From positions 1-42,636 of the forward strand of contig JAHIWG010000045.1 of the NCBI GenBank assembly GCA_018816345.1: DNA of 42,636 nt, written 5' to 3'. Under the pieces are notes generated by a model that had not been told where the DNA came from, made no database searches, and was given only the letters and a program-made list of their open reading frames with translations. The position numbers and the translations under genes were made by a program. How positions within the stretch are numbered: position 1 is the first letter of the stretch; the number at the start of each line of letters is the position of its first letter. Positions 1 through 7,936 of this stretch are shown here, in pieces. Origin of the DNA: Spirochaetota bacterium (lineage in GTDB: Bacteria > Spirochaetota > Spirochaetia > Treponematales > UBA12059).

Positions 1-11
1 AAAGGAACGCT

Positions 12-305
12 ATGCTGACATCCAAACAGAGGGCCGCGCTCTCCTCCCTGGCTAACGACCTCAACCCCGTCGTGTTCCTGGGCAAGGCCGGCGCCGCCGA
101 GGGGGTCTCCGAGGCGCTGGACCGCGCGCTCTCCGACCACGAGCTCGTCAAGCTCCGCTTCGTCGACTTCAAGGGCGAGCGCAAGGAGCTGGCCCGGGAG
201 CTCGCGGAGAAGGCCGGCGCCGACCTCGTGCGCGTCATAGGCCATGTCGCCATCATCTACCGGCCCGCCGCGGACCCCGAGAAGCGCAAGATCAAGCTCG
301 CCTAG
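12..305 (+). CDS. yhbY: YhbY/CRM-domain RNA-binding protein
   Basis: This 97-residue protein is a complete single CRS1-YhbY (CRM) domain. The family binds pre-50S ribosomal particles and helps large-subunit assembly in the cytoplasm. The sequence shows the family layout: an N-terminal helix starting MLTSKQRAALSS, the glycine-rich loop LGKAG (residues 23-27, usually GKxG), the helix HELVKLRF, and the closing strand VIGHVAIIYR. Length matches the usual 95-100 residues. The start is supported by AAGGA about 7 nt upstream of the ATG. The gene ends before a G+C-rich hairpin and the opp promoter, so it belongs to a transcript entering from the left. Family assignment is firm; the role is inferred from the family. 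Confidence 0.93.
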   Translation: MLTSKQRAALSSLANDLNPVVFLGKAGAAEGVSEALDRALSDHELVKLRFVDFKGERKELARELAEKAGADLVRVIGHVAIIYRPAADPEKRKIKLA

Positions 306-318
306 CGCCCGCCCCGCG

Positions 319-351
319 CGCCGGGCCCGTTCCGCGAGGGGCCGCCCGGCG
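319..351 (+). terminator. Possible terminator hairpin after yhbY
   Basis: Arms CGCCGGGC (319-326) and GCCCGGCG (344-351) form a perfect 8-bp stem with a 17-nt loop. It lies between the yhbY stop codon and the opp promoter. The following tract is only weakly T-rich, so it is a poor intrinsic terminator by sequence. Confidence 0.4.
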
Positions 352-362
352 AGGCGTTTCTA

Positions 363-391
363 TTGACAGTATACTAGCCCGTCAACATAAT
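363..391 (+). promoter_or_regulatory. Sigma-70-type promoter for oppBCDFA
   Basis: A perfect -35 box TTGACA (363-368) is followed after exactly 17 nt by CATAAT (386-391). This leaves a leader of about 25 nt before the oppB ATG at 422, with GGAG at 413-416 as ribosome binding site. Confidence 0.75.
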
Positions 392-421
392 GGCCGCATC
401 ATAGTAAAATTCGGAGATGCA

Positions 422-1339
422 ATGGCCTGGTATGTCGCAAAACGAGTCGCGACGATGTTCGCGACGCTCTTCGCCGTAGTGCTCCTGACGTTCATGCTGA
501 TGCATTCCATCCCCGGCGGTCCTTTCACCGCCGAGCGAAAGCTCCCGGATGCTGTCGAGCAGGCTCTCGTCAAGAAGTACAACCTGGACGCCCCCCTCCA
601 CGAGCAGTTCATCGACTACGTCCGCGGGCTTCTCGTATTCGATCTCGGCCCCTCGTTCAAGTACGAGGGGCGGTCGGTCAACGAATTCATAGCCGAGGGC
701 TTCCCCCTCTCGAGCCGGCTCGGGCTCATGTCGATCGTGTTCATACTGTTCCTGGCCCTGCCGCTCGGGTGCGTATCGGCCATTAAAAGCGGTAAATGGC
801 AGGACCTCCTGATCATGTTCCTGGCGACGCTCGGCATAACGATACCGTCGTTCGTCATCGCGACTGCGCTTATGTACTTGTTCTCCTATCGGCTCGGCTG
901 GCTCCCTGTCTTCGGCGTATCGAGCGTCAAGGGCTACGTCCTCCCGGTGATAGCCCTGAGCGGATACTCCCTGGCCTTCATCACGCGCCTCATGCGCTCC
1001 AGCCTCCTCGAGGTCATGGGCCAGGATTATATTCGCACGGCGCGCGCCAAGGGCCTCTCGGAGACGGCCGTATTGGTGAAGCACGCGATGCGCAACGCCT
1101 TGCTGCCCGTGGTGACGATACTGGGGCCGACCTTGGCGTCCCTCCTCACCGGGTCGTTCGTCATAGAGAAGATCTTCGCGCTCCCGGGGATGGGCATACA
1201 CTTCGTCACGAGCATAGCCAACCGCGACTACACGGCCATCATGGGCATCACCATATTCTACGCGACGATACTCGTCGCCATGGTCTTCATCGTGGATATC
1301 TTCTACGTGATGATAGACCCGCGAATCAAGCTGCAGTAG
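422..1339 (+). CDS. oppB: Oligopeptide ABC transporter permease OppB
   Basis: This 305-residue inner-membrane permease is the first gene of a complete opp operon. It starts with the OppB/DppB signature: a first membrane helix after MAWYVAKRVATMFATLF, then HSIPGGPF, which is typical of OppB. A periplasmic stretch follows, then about five more hydrophobic segments. The cytoplasmic EAA loop (residues about 195-230, LEVMGQDYIRTARAKGLSE) would contact the OppD and OppF ATPases. The length is standard. OppB and OppC together form the channel that passes peptides delivered by OppA. Translation follows GGAG eight bases upstream. Isoleucine codons in this gene are 12 ATA, 12 ATC and 2 ATT by hand count. 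Confidence 0.95.
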   Translation: MAWYVAKRVATMFATLFAVVLLTFMLMHSIPGGPFTAERKLPDAVEQALVKKYNLDAPLHEQFIDYVRGLLVFDLGPSFKYEGRSVNEFIAEGFPLSSRLGLMSIVFILFLALPLGCVSAIKSGKWQDLLIMFLATLGITIPSFVIATALMYLFSYRLGWLPVFGVSSVKGYVLPVIALSGYSLAFITRLMRSSLLEVMGQDYIRTARAKGLSETAVLVKHAMRNALLPVVTILGPTLASLLTGSFVIEKIFALPGMGIHFVTSIANRDYTAIMGITIFYATILVAMVFIVDIFYVMIDPRIKLQ

Positions 1340-1353
1340 GGACGGGGGCTATC

Positions 1354-2517
1354 ATGGATACGAACGGCTCCCCTTGGGATAGGCTGGAAATAGGCGACGA
1401 CTCCATGGAGACGATCGCGAGCGAGCAGCGGAGCTTCGCCCAGGACGTCTGGTACCGCTTCTCCAGGCGGCCGAGCGCGCTAGGCGGGGCCGTCGTGGTC
1501 GTCGCGCTCGTGCTGTTCGCGGTGCTAGGGCCCTTCGTCACGGGGCATACGTACTTCGAGCAGAACCTCGCCTTCGTCAACATCCCGCCCCGCCTCACCG
1601 CGTGGGCCATCGGCGATTCGGGCCGGTACGCCTACATGACCCAGAACCTCAAGCTCGTCGAGTTGTCGGGGGAGGGCAGGCTCCTCGCGCCCATACCGTT
1701 CGCGCGGGAGGACCTCTCGAGGAAGCTCATTATCTTCGACTACGCCGGGACGCCCGTTTCCATAGACTACTCCGACCGGACCGCGGGCCTCAGGCTGGTC
1801 GGGCCCGACGGCTCGATCCTGCGATCCAGGCGGCTATGGAACCGTTCCTATCTCCTGGGAACCGATTCGCTCGGGCGCGACCTGCTGACGCGGCTGATGT
1901 ACGGCGCCAGGATATCCCTTACCGTCGCGTTCATCGCGGCCTTCATCAACCTGATAATCGGGATACTGTACGGGGGCGTCTCCGGCTACCTCGGAGGCAA
2001 CGTCGACAACGTCATGATGCGCGTCGTCGACGTCATCAGCACGATACCGCTGACCCTCTACGTCATCCTGATCATGGTGATACTGGACTCCGGCTTCCTG
2101 AGCATCATCGTGGCGCTGAGCTCCGTGTACTGGGTGAGCATGGCGCGCGTCGTGCGGGGCCAGATCATGGCGCTCAAGGAGCAGGAATTCGTGCTGGCCG
2201 CCAGGACCATAGGCACGTCCCCCCTGGCCATAGTCGCCAGGCACCTCATACCTAACTGCCTCGGCCCCATCATCGTCACCGCGACCATGCTCATACCGAC
2301 GGCCATCTTCGTCGAGTCGTTCATGAGCTTCATAGGGCTGGGCGTTTCGGCGCCGATGGCTAGCTGGGGGACCATGTGCAACGACGCCCTCGAGACCATG
2401 AAGAGCACCCCGCACCAGCTCTTCGCGCCGGCGACGGCGATATGCCTCACGATGTTCTCGTTCAACTTCATAGGCGACGGCCTGCGCGACGCCCTAGACC
2501 CGAAGATGAGAAAGTAA
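1354..2517 (+). CDS. oppC: Oligopeptide ABC transporter permease OppC
   Basis: This 387-residue permease is the second half of the Opp channel. The open frame extends further upstream, but the ATG at 1354 lies 14 nt after the oppB stop, has a purine-rich AGGGACGGGGG upstream, and gives the expected N-terminus. One membrane helix (residues about 37-60) is followed by a soluble insert of about 95 residues (roughly 65-165). Then comes the OppC signature LLGTDSLGRDLLTRLMYGAR, the remaining helices, and the EAA loop LKEQEFVLAARTIGTSPLAI. The insert is longer than in E. coli OppC (about 300 residues), and its function is not evident from sequence. A later ATG at 1405 is possible but would trim only the cytoplasmic tail. 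Confidence 0.94.
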   Translation: MDTNGSPWDRLEIGDDSMETIASEQRSFAQDVWYRFSRRPSALGGAVVVVALVLFAVLGPFVTGHTYFEQNLAFVNIPPRLTAWAIGDSGRYAYMTQNLKLVELSGEGRLLAPIPFAREDLSRKLIIFDYAGTPVSIDYSDRTAGLRLVGPDGSILRSRRLWNRSYLLGTDSLGRDLLTRLMYGARISLTVAFIAAFINLIIGILYGGVSGYLGGNVDNVMMRVVDVISTIPLTLYVILIMVILDSGFLSIIVALSSVYWVSMARVVRGQIMALKEQEFVLAARTIGTSPLAIVARHLIPNCLGPIIVTATMLIPTAIFVESFMSFIGLGVSAPMASWGTMCNDALETMKSTPHQLFAPATAICLTMFSFNFIGDGLRDALDPKMRK

Positions 2518-2523
2518 GCGGCC

Positions 2524-3555
2524 ATGCCCATCGATAACGTATTCGAGATCAAGAACCTCTCGACGAGCTTCTTCACCCGGGACGGCGAGGTCCAGGCCGT
2601 CCGCGACGTGTCGTTCTCGCTGCGCCGGGGAGAGACCCTCGGCATAGTCGGCGAGTCGGGCTCCGGCAAGAGCGTCACCTTCCTGTCGGCGCTGGGCCTG
2701 CTCGCGGCCTCGGGGAAGGTGAAGGGCGGCCAGGCCCTGTTCAACGGCAGGGACCTCCTGGCCTCCAGCGCGAAGGAGCTCAGGAAGGTGCGGGGCAAGG
2801 ACATAGCCATGGTCTTCCAGGACCCGATGTCGTCCCTCAATCCCCTGAAGACTATAGGCAAGCAGGTGGCCGAGGCCCTCGAGGTCCATACCGGCCTCGG
2901 CCGAGCCGAGATACGGCGACGCGCTATCCGCATGCTCGAGGCGGTCCGGATACCCGAGGCCGCCAAGCGCTACGACTCGTTCCCGCACGAATTCTCTGGC
3001 GGCATGCGCCAGCGCGTGGTGATAGCCATGGCCCTCATCTGCGGCCCGTCCCTCGTCATAGCCGACGAGCCGACCACGGCCCTGGACGTGACCATCCAGG
3101 ACCAGATACTCAGGCTCCTCAGGGAGCTCAAGCGCGAGAGCGACAGCTCCATCGTGTTCATCAGCCACGACCTCGCCGTCATAGCGAGCATGTGCGAGCG
3201 GGTCGTCGTGATGTACGGCGGCATGATAATGGAGGAAGCCCTCATAGGGGAGCTGTTCGAGTCGCCCGCGCACCCGTACACCATGGGGCTGCTGCGCTCG
3301 ATACCGGTCATCGACCAGGACAAGGGCGCGCTCCTGGAGCCTATCCCCGGCTCGCCGCCCGACATGCTCGCGCCGCCGCCCGGCTGTCCCTTCGTGGCCC
3401 GCTGCGTCCACGCCCGCGCCGTCTGCGCGGTCTCTCCTCCCCCGTACCGAGAGGTCTCGAAGACGCGCCGCTCGAGGTGCTGGCTCTGGGCCGACGACGC
3501 GCCCGTCGAGGGCAACGTCTTCAAGGAAAGGAGCGCGGCCTATGCTCGAGCTTAG
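2524..3555 (+). CDS. oppD: Oligopeptide ABC transporter ATPase OppD
   Basis: This 343-residue cytoplasmic ATPase powers peptide import with OppF. Visible motifs are Walker A GESGSGKS (about 43-50), Q-loop VFQDPMSSLNP, signature SGGMRQRV, Walker B VIADEPTTALD and the H-loop histidine in FISHDLAV. The C-terminal oligopeptide-transporter extension carries cysteines in PPGCPFVARCVHARAVCAV, a cluster typical of OppD and DppD that can bind an Fe-S centre in some homologues. It starts 6 nt after the oppC stop and ends overlapping oppF by 14 nt, so translation is probably coupled. Confidence 0.96.
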   Translation: MPIDNVFEIKNLSTSFFTRDGEVQAVRDVSFSLRRGETLGIVGESGSGKSVTFLSALGLLAASGKVKGGQALFNGRDLLASSAKELRKVRGKDIAMVFQDPMSSLNPLKTIGKQVAEALEVHTGLGRAEIRRRAIRMLEAVRIPEAAKRYDSFPHEFSGGMRQRVVIAMALICGPSLVIADEPTTALDVTIQDQILRLLRELKRESDSSIVFISHDLAVIASMCERVVVMYGGMIMEEALIGELFESPAHPYTMGLLRSIPVIDQDKGALLEPIPGSPPDMLAPPPGCPFVARCVHARAVCAVSPPPYREVSKTRRSRCWLWADDAPVEGNVFKERSAAYARA

Positions 3556-4492
3556 GGACATAGTCAAGCGCTTCCCCGTAAAGGGCCCGGGGCGCAGGGT
3601 CGTGCACGCCGTAGAGGGCGTCAGCTTTTCAATACCGCCCGGCGAGACGCTCGGGCTGGTCGGAGAGTCCGGCTGCGGCAAGTCGACGGTGGCGCGGACC
3701 GCGATGCGCATTTACGAGCCGACCTCGGGCTCGATACTGCTCGACGGCGAGGACATCACCGGCATGCGCGAGCGCGAGCTCAAGACGAGGCGCAAGAAGA
3801 TCCAGATGATTTTCCAGGACCCCTACGCGTCGCTCAACGCGCGCATGAAGGTCAGGGACATAATCGCGGAGCCGCTCGTCGCGCACGGGGCCTTCGGCAG
3901 CCAGGCGGAGACGACGGAAGCCGTCGCGTCCATACTCGAGCGCGTCGGTCTCGGGCGCCAGCACATGAACCGCTATCCCCACGAGTTCTCGGGCGGCCAG
4001 AGGCAGCGCATCGGCATCGCCCGCGCCCTGATCCTCGGCCCCAAGGTGATGATATGCGACGAGCCCATATCGGCCCTCGACGTCTCCATCCAGGCCCAGG
4101 TGGTCAACCTCCTCAAGTCGATCCAGCGGGAGAACGGCATCTCCTACCTGTTCATAGCGCACGACCTGGCGATGGTCCGCTACGTCTCGCATACGGTCGG
4201 CGTCATGTACCTGGGCAGGATCGTCGAGAGGTGCCGTAGCGAGGAGATATACGGGAGGCCGTTGCATCCGTATACGAAGGGCCTCCTGGCCTCCGCTCCG
4301 TCGCCGAGGCCGCCGGAGCCGGGGGCCGAGCGCGCCCCGTCGATTGAAGGCGACATTCCCAGCCCGATCGCCCCGCCGCCGGGCTGCGCCTTCCATACGA
4401 GGTGCCGTTACGCCGAGGCGGCGTGCAGGGAGGCTATACCAGTCCTGCGCCAGGTCGAGTCGGGGCACGAGGTCGCGTGCCACCTGTTCTGA
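3542..4492 (+). CDS. oppF: Oligopeptide ABC transporter ATPase OppF
   Basis: This 316-residue ATPase is the partner of OppD. It shows Walker A GESGCGKST (about 41-49), Q-loop IFQDPYASLNARM, signature SGGQRQRIGIARAL, Walker B MICDEPISALD, and HDLAMVRY. The C-terminal cysteine motif PPGCAFHTRCRYAEAAC is the oligopeptide-type extension. The ATG lies inside the end of oppD and is preceded by AAGGAGCG inside that gene, which supports coupled translation. Length and domain order are standard. A 26-nt gap and a very strong ribosome binding site separate it from oppA. Confidence 0.96.
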   Translation: MLELRDIVKRFPVKGPGRRVVHAVEGVSFSIPPGETLGLVGESGCGKSTVARTAMRIYEPTSGSILLDGEDITGMRERELKTRRKKIQMIFQDPYASLNARMKVRDIIAEPLVAHGAFGSQAETTEAVASILERVGLGRQHMNRYPHEFSGGQRQRIGIARALILGPKVMICDEPISALDVSIQAQVVNLLKSIQRENGISYLFIAHDLAMVRYVSHTVGVMYLGRIVERCRSEEIYGRPLHPYTKGLLASAPSPRPPEPGAERAPSIEGDIPSPIAPPPGCAFHTRCRYAEAACREAIPVLRQVESGHEVACHLF

Positions 4493-4518
4493 TCGCGTAT
4501 CCAAGTTAAGGAGGATAT

Positions 4519-6147
4519 ATGAAATTCCGAATGAAATTCCCGCTATCGGCGTTGGCGACGATGACGCTCGCCGCGCTCCTCGCCGCCTGCGGCGGAGCCG
4601 CCAAGGAGGCGGCCGTCGCGCCGGGCAAGATCGTGTTCGCCCTGCAGAGCGAGCCCGACGGCTACGATCCGGGGATCACGAACAACTCGTTCGCCTCCCC
4701 GTTCATGACGCAGCTGTTCGAGGGCCTCGTGACCTACGACGCCAAGGGCGAGATAGTCCCCGGCAACGCGGAGAGCTGGACCATCTCCCCGGACGGCAAG
4801 ACCTACGCGTTCAAGCTCAGGAAGGGCCTCAAGTGGTCGAACGGCAAGCCCTTGACCGCCAAGGATTACGTGTATTCCCTCCTGCGCGTGCTCGACCCCA
4901 AGACCGGGGCCCGCTACGCCGACATGCTGACCGTGTATATCGTAGGCGCCGAGGAGTACTACGCCGGAACTGGGCCCAAGGACGCCGTCGCCGTCAAGGC
5001 CGTAGACGACCTGACGCTCCAGATCACGCTCAAGGAGCCGGCGCCGTACTACCTCGGCATACTCGCGATGTGGGTGTACTCCCCCGTCTACCAGGAAGCG
5101 GTCGAGGCCAGCCCCGAGCGATGGACCATGGATCCCGCTACCTTCATAAGCAACGGACCCTTCAAGGTAGCGTCGATGAAGCTGGGCGAGGGCGTCGTGC
5201 TCCAGAAGAACGAGAACTACTGGAACGCCGCCTCCGTCAAGCTCTCGGAGATAAACTTCAGGTTCATACTGGAGCCCGCCACCGCCCTGTCCGCCTTCGA
5301 GAAGGGCGAGATCGACGGCTTCCGGGAGGTCCCCGCCTCCGACATCCCGCGCCTACGGACCGGCAGCGACTCGCTGCACATCCTGCCCGCCTTCGGCACC
5401 ACGTTCTACGACGTCAACACCACGAAGAAGCCCTATAGCGACGCGAGGGTGCGCAAGGCCCTGGCCCTGGCCCTGGACCGCGACGAGCTCATAGACAACG
5501 TGCTCCAGGCTCCCAGCACCCCGACGCTGGCCCTCGTCGCCCCCGGCTACGTCTTCGGCGGCGCGGACTTCACGGCGGCCCACGCGAAGTACGGATTCAG
5601 CTCCAAGGCCGACGTAGAGGGAGCCAGGAAGCTCCTCGCCGAGGCGGGCTATCCCGACGGCAAGGGCTTCCCCGTGCTGGAGCTGTCCTACTACACCAAC
5701 GCCACCGTCAAGAAGATGGTCGAGGCGATGCAGCAGATGTGGGAGAAGAACCTCGGGATCAAGGTGAAGATCAAGGTCCAGGACTGGGCGATATACTACG
5801 CCGATATCCAGGCGCTCAACTACGACGTCGGAGCCATGGGCTGGGGCGGCGACTACCTCCACCCGATGACCTTCCTCCAGCTGTTCACGTCCAATAGCAC
5901 GAATAACCTCGTCGGCTACAAGAACCCGGAGTACGACGACCTGATAGCCAAGACCATCGTCGAGACCGACCCCGCCAAGGCGGTGGAGCTGATGCACCGG
6001 GCGGAGGACATCTTCGTCCGCGACCAGCCGGTCATCTCGCTCTATAGCCGTAGCAACACGATCATGATGGCCCCGCACGTCAAGAACTGGGCGCTTACCG
6101 CCCTCGCCAACCTGTACTTCAAGGACGCCTACGTAGAGAAGAAGTAG
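4519..6147 (+). CDS. oppA: Oligopeptide-binding lipoprotein OppA (SBP family 5)
   Basis: This 542-residue extracytoplasmic receptor captures peptides for OppBCDF. A lipoprotein signal peptide ends at LLAAC, with the lipidated cysteine at residue 24. The mature protein has family-5 hallmarks: FALQSEPDGYDPG, FEGLVTYDAKGEIVPGNAESW, FKLRKGLKWSNGKPLTAKDYV, FISNGPFKV and VRKALALALDRDEL. The length is normal. Translation should be strong, with AAGGAGG about 7 nt upstream. Being the last gene before a strong intrinsic terminator, it closes the operon. Ligand specificity cannot be read from the sequence; peptides are the family default. Confidence 0.95.
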   Translation: MKFRMKFPLSALATMTLAALLAACGGAAKEAAVAPGKIVFALQSEPDGYDPGITNNSFASPFMTQLFEGLVTYDAKGEIVPGNAESWTISPDGKTYAFKLRKGLKWSNGKPLTAKDYVYSLLRVLDPKTGARYADMLTVYIVGAEEYYAGTGPKDAVAVKAVDDLTLQITLKEPAPYYLGILAMWVYSPVYQEAVEASPERWTMDPATFISNGPFKVASMKLGEGVVLQKNENYWNAASVKLSEINFRFILEPATALSAFEKGEIDGFREVPASDIPRLRTGSDSLHILPAFGTTFYDVNTTKKPYSDARVRKALALALDRDELIDNVLQAPSTPTLALVAPGYVFGGADFTAAHAKYGFSSKADVEGARKLLAEAGYPDGKGFPVLELSYYTNATVKKMVEAMQQMWEKNLGIKVKIKVQDWAIYYADIQALNYDVGAMGWGGDYLHPMTFLQLFTSNSTNNLVGYKNPEYDDLIAKTIVETDPAKAVELMHRAEDIFVRDQPVISLYSRSNTIMMAPHVKNWALTALANLYFKDAYVEKK

Positions 6148-6167
6148 GCAGCTCCCGCCTCTACTCG

Positions 6168-6201
6168 GCCCGGCAGGCGCTCGCCCGCCGGGCTTTTTTT
6201 T
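6168..6201 (+). terminator. Intrinsic terminator of the opp operon
   Basis: Arms GCCCGGC (6168-6174) and GCCGGGC (6187-6193) form a stem closed by a 12-nt loop and followed at once by eight T residues (6194-6201). It lies 20 nt after the oppA stop and works only for the plus strand. Confidence 0.9.
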
Positions 6202-6274
6202 CCGAGGCCCGCGGGGCCGAGCTATGCTTCTCGATAGCGCTCTCCCCGCGCCGCCCTGTGCCGCGCGACGACGC

Positions 6275-7252
6275 CTAGCGCGCGACGACCGCGCAGATGC
6301 GCCCGTCGGTCCCGGCGGCCCAGCCGCGGCCCCCCGATTCGGCGAAGGCTATGACGTTGAACGGCGCCGGATCGACGCTCGCCCACGTCATGCCGCCGTC
6401 CTCGGATAGATGGCTGCCTTGGGTGCCCGTCGCGATGACGACTCTCCCGCCCGTACCCGGCAGGTACGCGACGCAGGAGTTATAGCCCCCGGGCGGGAAC
6501 GCGGCCGATGCCTTCCAGGAGCGCCCTCCGTCCTCGGTGTAGGCGGCCGTGTCCCGGCAAAGCTCGGGCGACGCGTAGTCCCCCCCGACGACGCAGGCTC
6601 GCGCCCCGTCCAGGGCGGCGACCGAGAACGCGCCGCGCGACGGCTTCCCTCTAATGAGGGGCAGGTCCGACGCGCGCCAGGAGGCCCCGTCGTCGTCGCT
6701 CCAGTAAGCCCTGGCGACGGATCCGCCGCCGACGAAGCAGAGGCCGGAGTCCCCGAACGCGGCGAGGCAGGTTCCGCTCGCGGCGAAGTGCGACTCGCCC
6801 TCGACCGCGTCAGGCAGGTCCTCCGGGGGCACGCGCGACCAGGAGGCGCCCGAGTCGCGCGTTCGGAGGACGCAGCGGCCGTCGTCGAGCGGGTCGCCGA
6901 GGGCCAGGCCCGAGCGCCTGTCCCTGAAGGCCATCGCGTCGAGGAACATCCTCCCCGTCGCGTCGCGGAAAGCCTCGCGCCAGCTGGCCCCGCCGTCGTC
7001 CGTCAGGAGTATCGTCGCCGGGGCGCCGGCGCTCGCTACGACCGCGTTGCGGTCGTCGAACGCCTTGATCGACCTGAAGTCTAGCGACTCGTAGCCCCGG
7101 ATCGCGCCCCACGACCAGGACGCCCCGCCGTCGGCGGTACGGGCGAACGACCCGCCCGTACCGCTCGCCCAGGCTATCTCCTCCCCGACCACGGATAGCC
7201 CGCGGAGCCCGACGCCGCCCTTGCTCGCCTGGCTGACGAATTCTAGCGTCAT
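6275..7252 (-). CDS. BNR/Ycf48-like beta-propeller protein
   Basis: This 325-residue protein is made of BNR (Asp-box) repeats: TADGGASW, TDDGGASW, TRDSGASW, SDDDGASW, TEDGGRSW and SEDGGMTW recur about every 45-55 residues. That predicts a propeller of six or so blades. There is no signal peptide or membrane segment, so it looks cytoplasmic. The long open frame runs further upstream, but the ATG at 7252 overlaps the plsY stop by 4 nt (ATGA), which fixes the start. It is the last gene of the six-gene lipid and redox operon. Relatives are annotated as oxidoreductases or photosystem assembly factors (Ycf48), neither of which I can support here. A scaffolding or glycan-binding role is possible. 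Confidence 0.8.
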   Translation of the reverse strand: MTLEFVSQASKGGVGLRGLSVVGEEIAWASGTGGSFARTADGGASWSWGAIRGYESLDFRSIKAFDDRNAVVASAGAPATILLTDDGGASWREAFRDATGRMFLDAMAFRDRRSGLALGDPLDDGRCVLRTRDSGASWSRVPPEDLPDAVEGESHFAASGTCLAAFGDSGLCFVGGGSVARAYWSDDDGASWRASDLPLIRGKPSRGAFSVAALDGARACVVGGDYASPELCRDTAAYTEDGGRSWKASAAFPPGGYNSCVAYLPGTGGRVVIATGTQGSHLSEDGGMTWASVDPAPFNVIAFAESGGRGWAAGTDGRICAVVAR

Positions 7253-7926
7253 GCTCGCTCCTTGATGCCGTCGTATTCCTTGGCGCGCTTCTTCATGAAC
7301 GAGCGGTTGAGCCAGAGGAGCAGTACCGATAGCGCGAGGCATCCCGCGACGACAGACCAGGGGTGCCCGCCTATGGACAGGTGGGCGAATAGCGGTATAT
7401 CCAGGAAGGCGCTCGTCGCCATGGTGACGAACGGCGTGAGCGTCACGAACATGATAGGCGTCCACTGGGCGAATTTGTGCTCCGCCTCCTTGAAGAAGCG
7501 TATAGACACGAGACCGCCCGCCAGCATCGAGAAGAGGAACTCCGCGGGCACGAAGAACAGCGACACGCCGAGCATGGTGCCGATGCCGCCGCCGCCCTTG
7601 AAGCCGTAGAAGACAGGCCTGCAATGCCCGACCACCGCCGCTATGCCCATGACGTAGAGGCTGCCGAGGTCGATCGCGGAGTCCCGCGGGTAGAGGAACA
7701 GCTTGGCGAGGATGAGCGGCGCCATGCCCTTGAACCCGTCGAGGAAGCCAACGAGCACGCCCCAGCCCTTGCCGACCGTCCTTAGCACGTTGGAGCAGCC
7801 GGGGTTGAGGTTGCCTTGCTTACGTATGTCCTTGCCCGTGACGGCCTTCGTGACGATGATCGCGTAGTTGACCGAGCCGGAGAGGTAGCTCGCCGCCGAG
7901 GCGAGCAGGAGGATGACGATTTCCAT
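7249..7926 (-). CDS. plsY: PlsY-like glycerol-3-phosphate acyltransferase (divergent)
   Basis: This 225-residue multi-pass membrane protein belongs to the PlsY family, which transfers an acyl group from acyl-phosphate to sn-glycerol-3-phosphate. Motif 1 reads DIRKQGNLNPGCSNVLR (33-49), where PlsY usually has GSGNxGATN. Motif 3 reads GHCRPVFYGFKGGGGIGT (100-117), where KGGKG is usual, so one conserved lysine is glycine at 113. About five hydrophobic helices are visible. Ribosome binding site AAGGAAGG precedes the ATG. It lies 10 nt after fakA and overlaps the BNR gene by 4 nt. Fak kinases make acyl-phosphate, the exact PlsY donor, so the neighbourhood supports the call. The altered residues could mean a different acceptor or reduced activity. 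No separate plsX is present in the window. Confidence 0.82.
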   Translation of the reverse strand: MEIVILLLASAASYLSGSVNYAIIVTKAVTGKDIRKQGNLNPGCSNVLRTVGKGWGVLVGFLDGFKGMAPLILAKLFLYPRDSAIDLGSLYVMGIAAVVGHCRPVFYGFKGGGGIGTMLGVSLFFVPAEFLFSMLAGGLVSIRFFKEAEHKFAQWTPIMFVTLTPFVTMATSAFLDIPLFAHLSIGGHPWSVVAGCLALSVLLLWLNRSFMKKRAKEYDGIKERA

Positions 7927-7936
7927 GCGCCCTTCC

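Noticed and set aside
374-1201. Long minus-strand open frame opposite oppB
   Set aside because: Its product is compositionally odd (rich in R, E, H and G) with no family motif, and it lies wholly opposite a clear permease gene. It is a by-product of G+C-rich codon usage.
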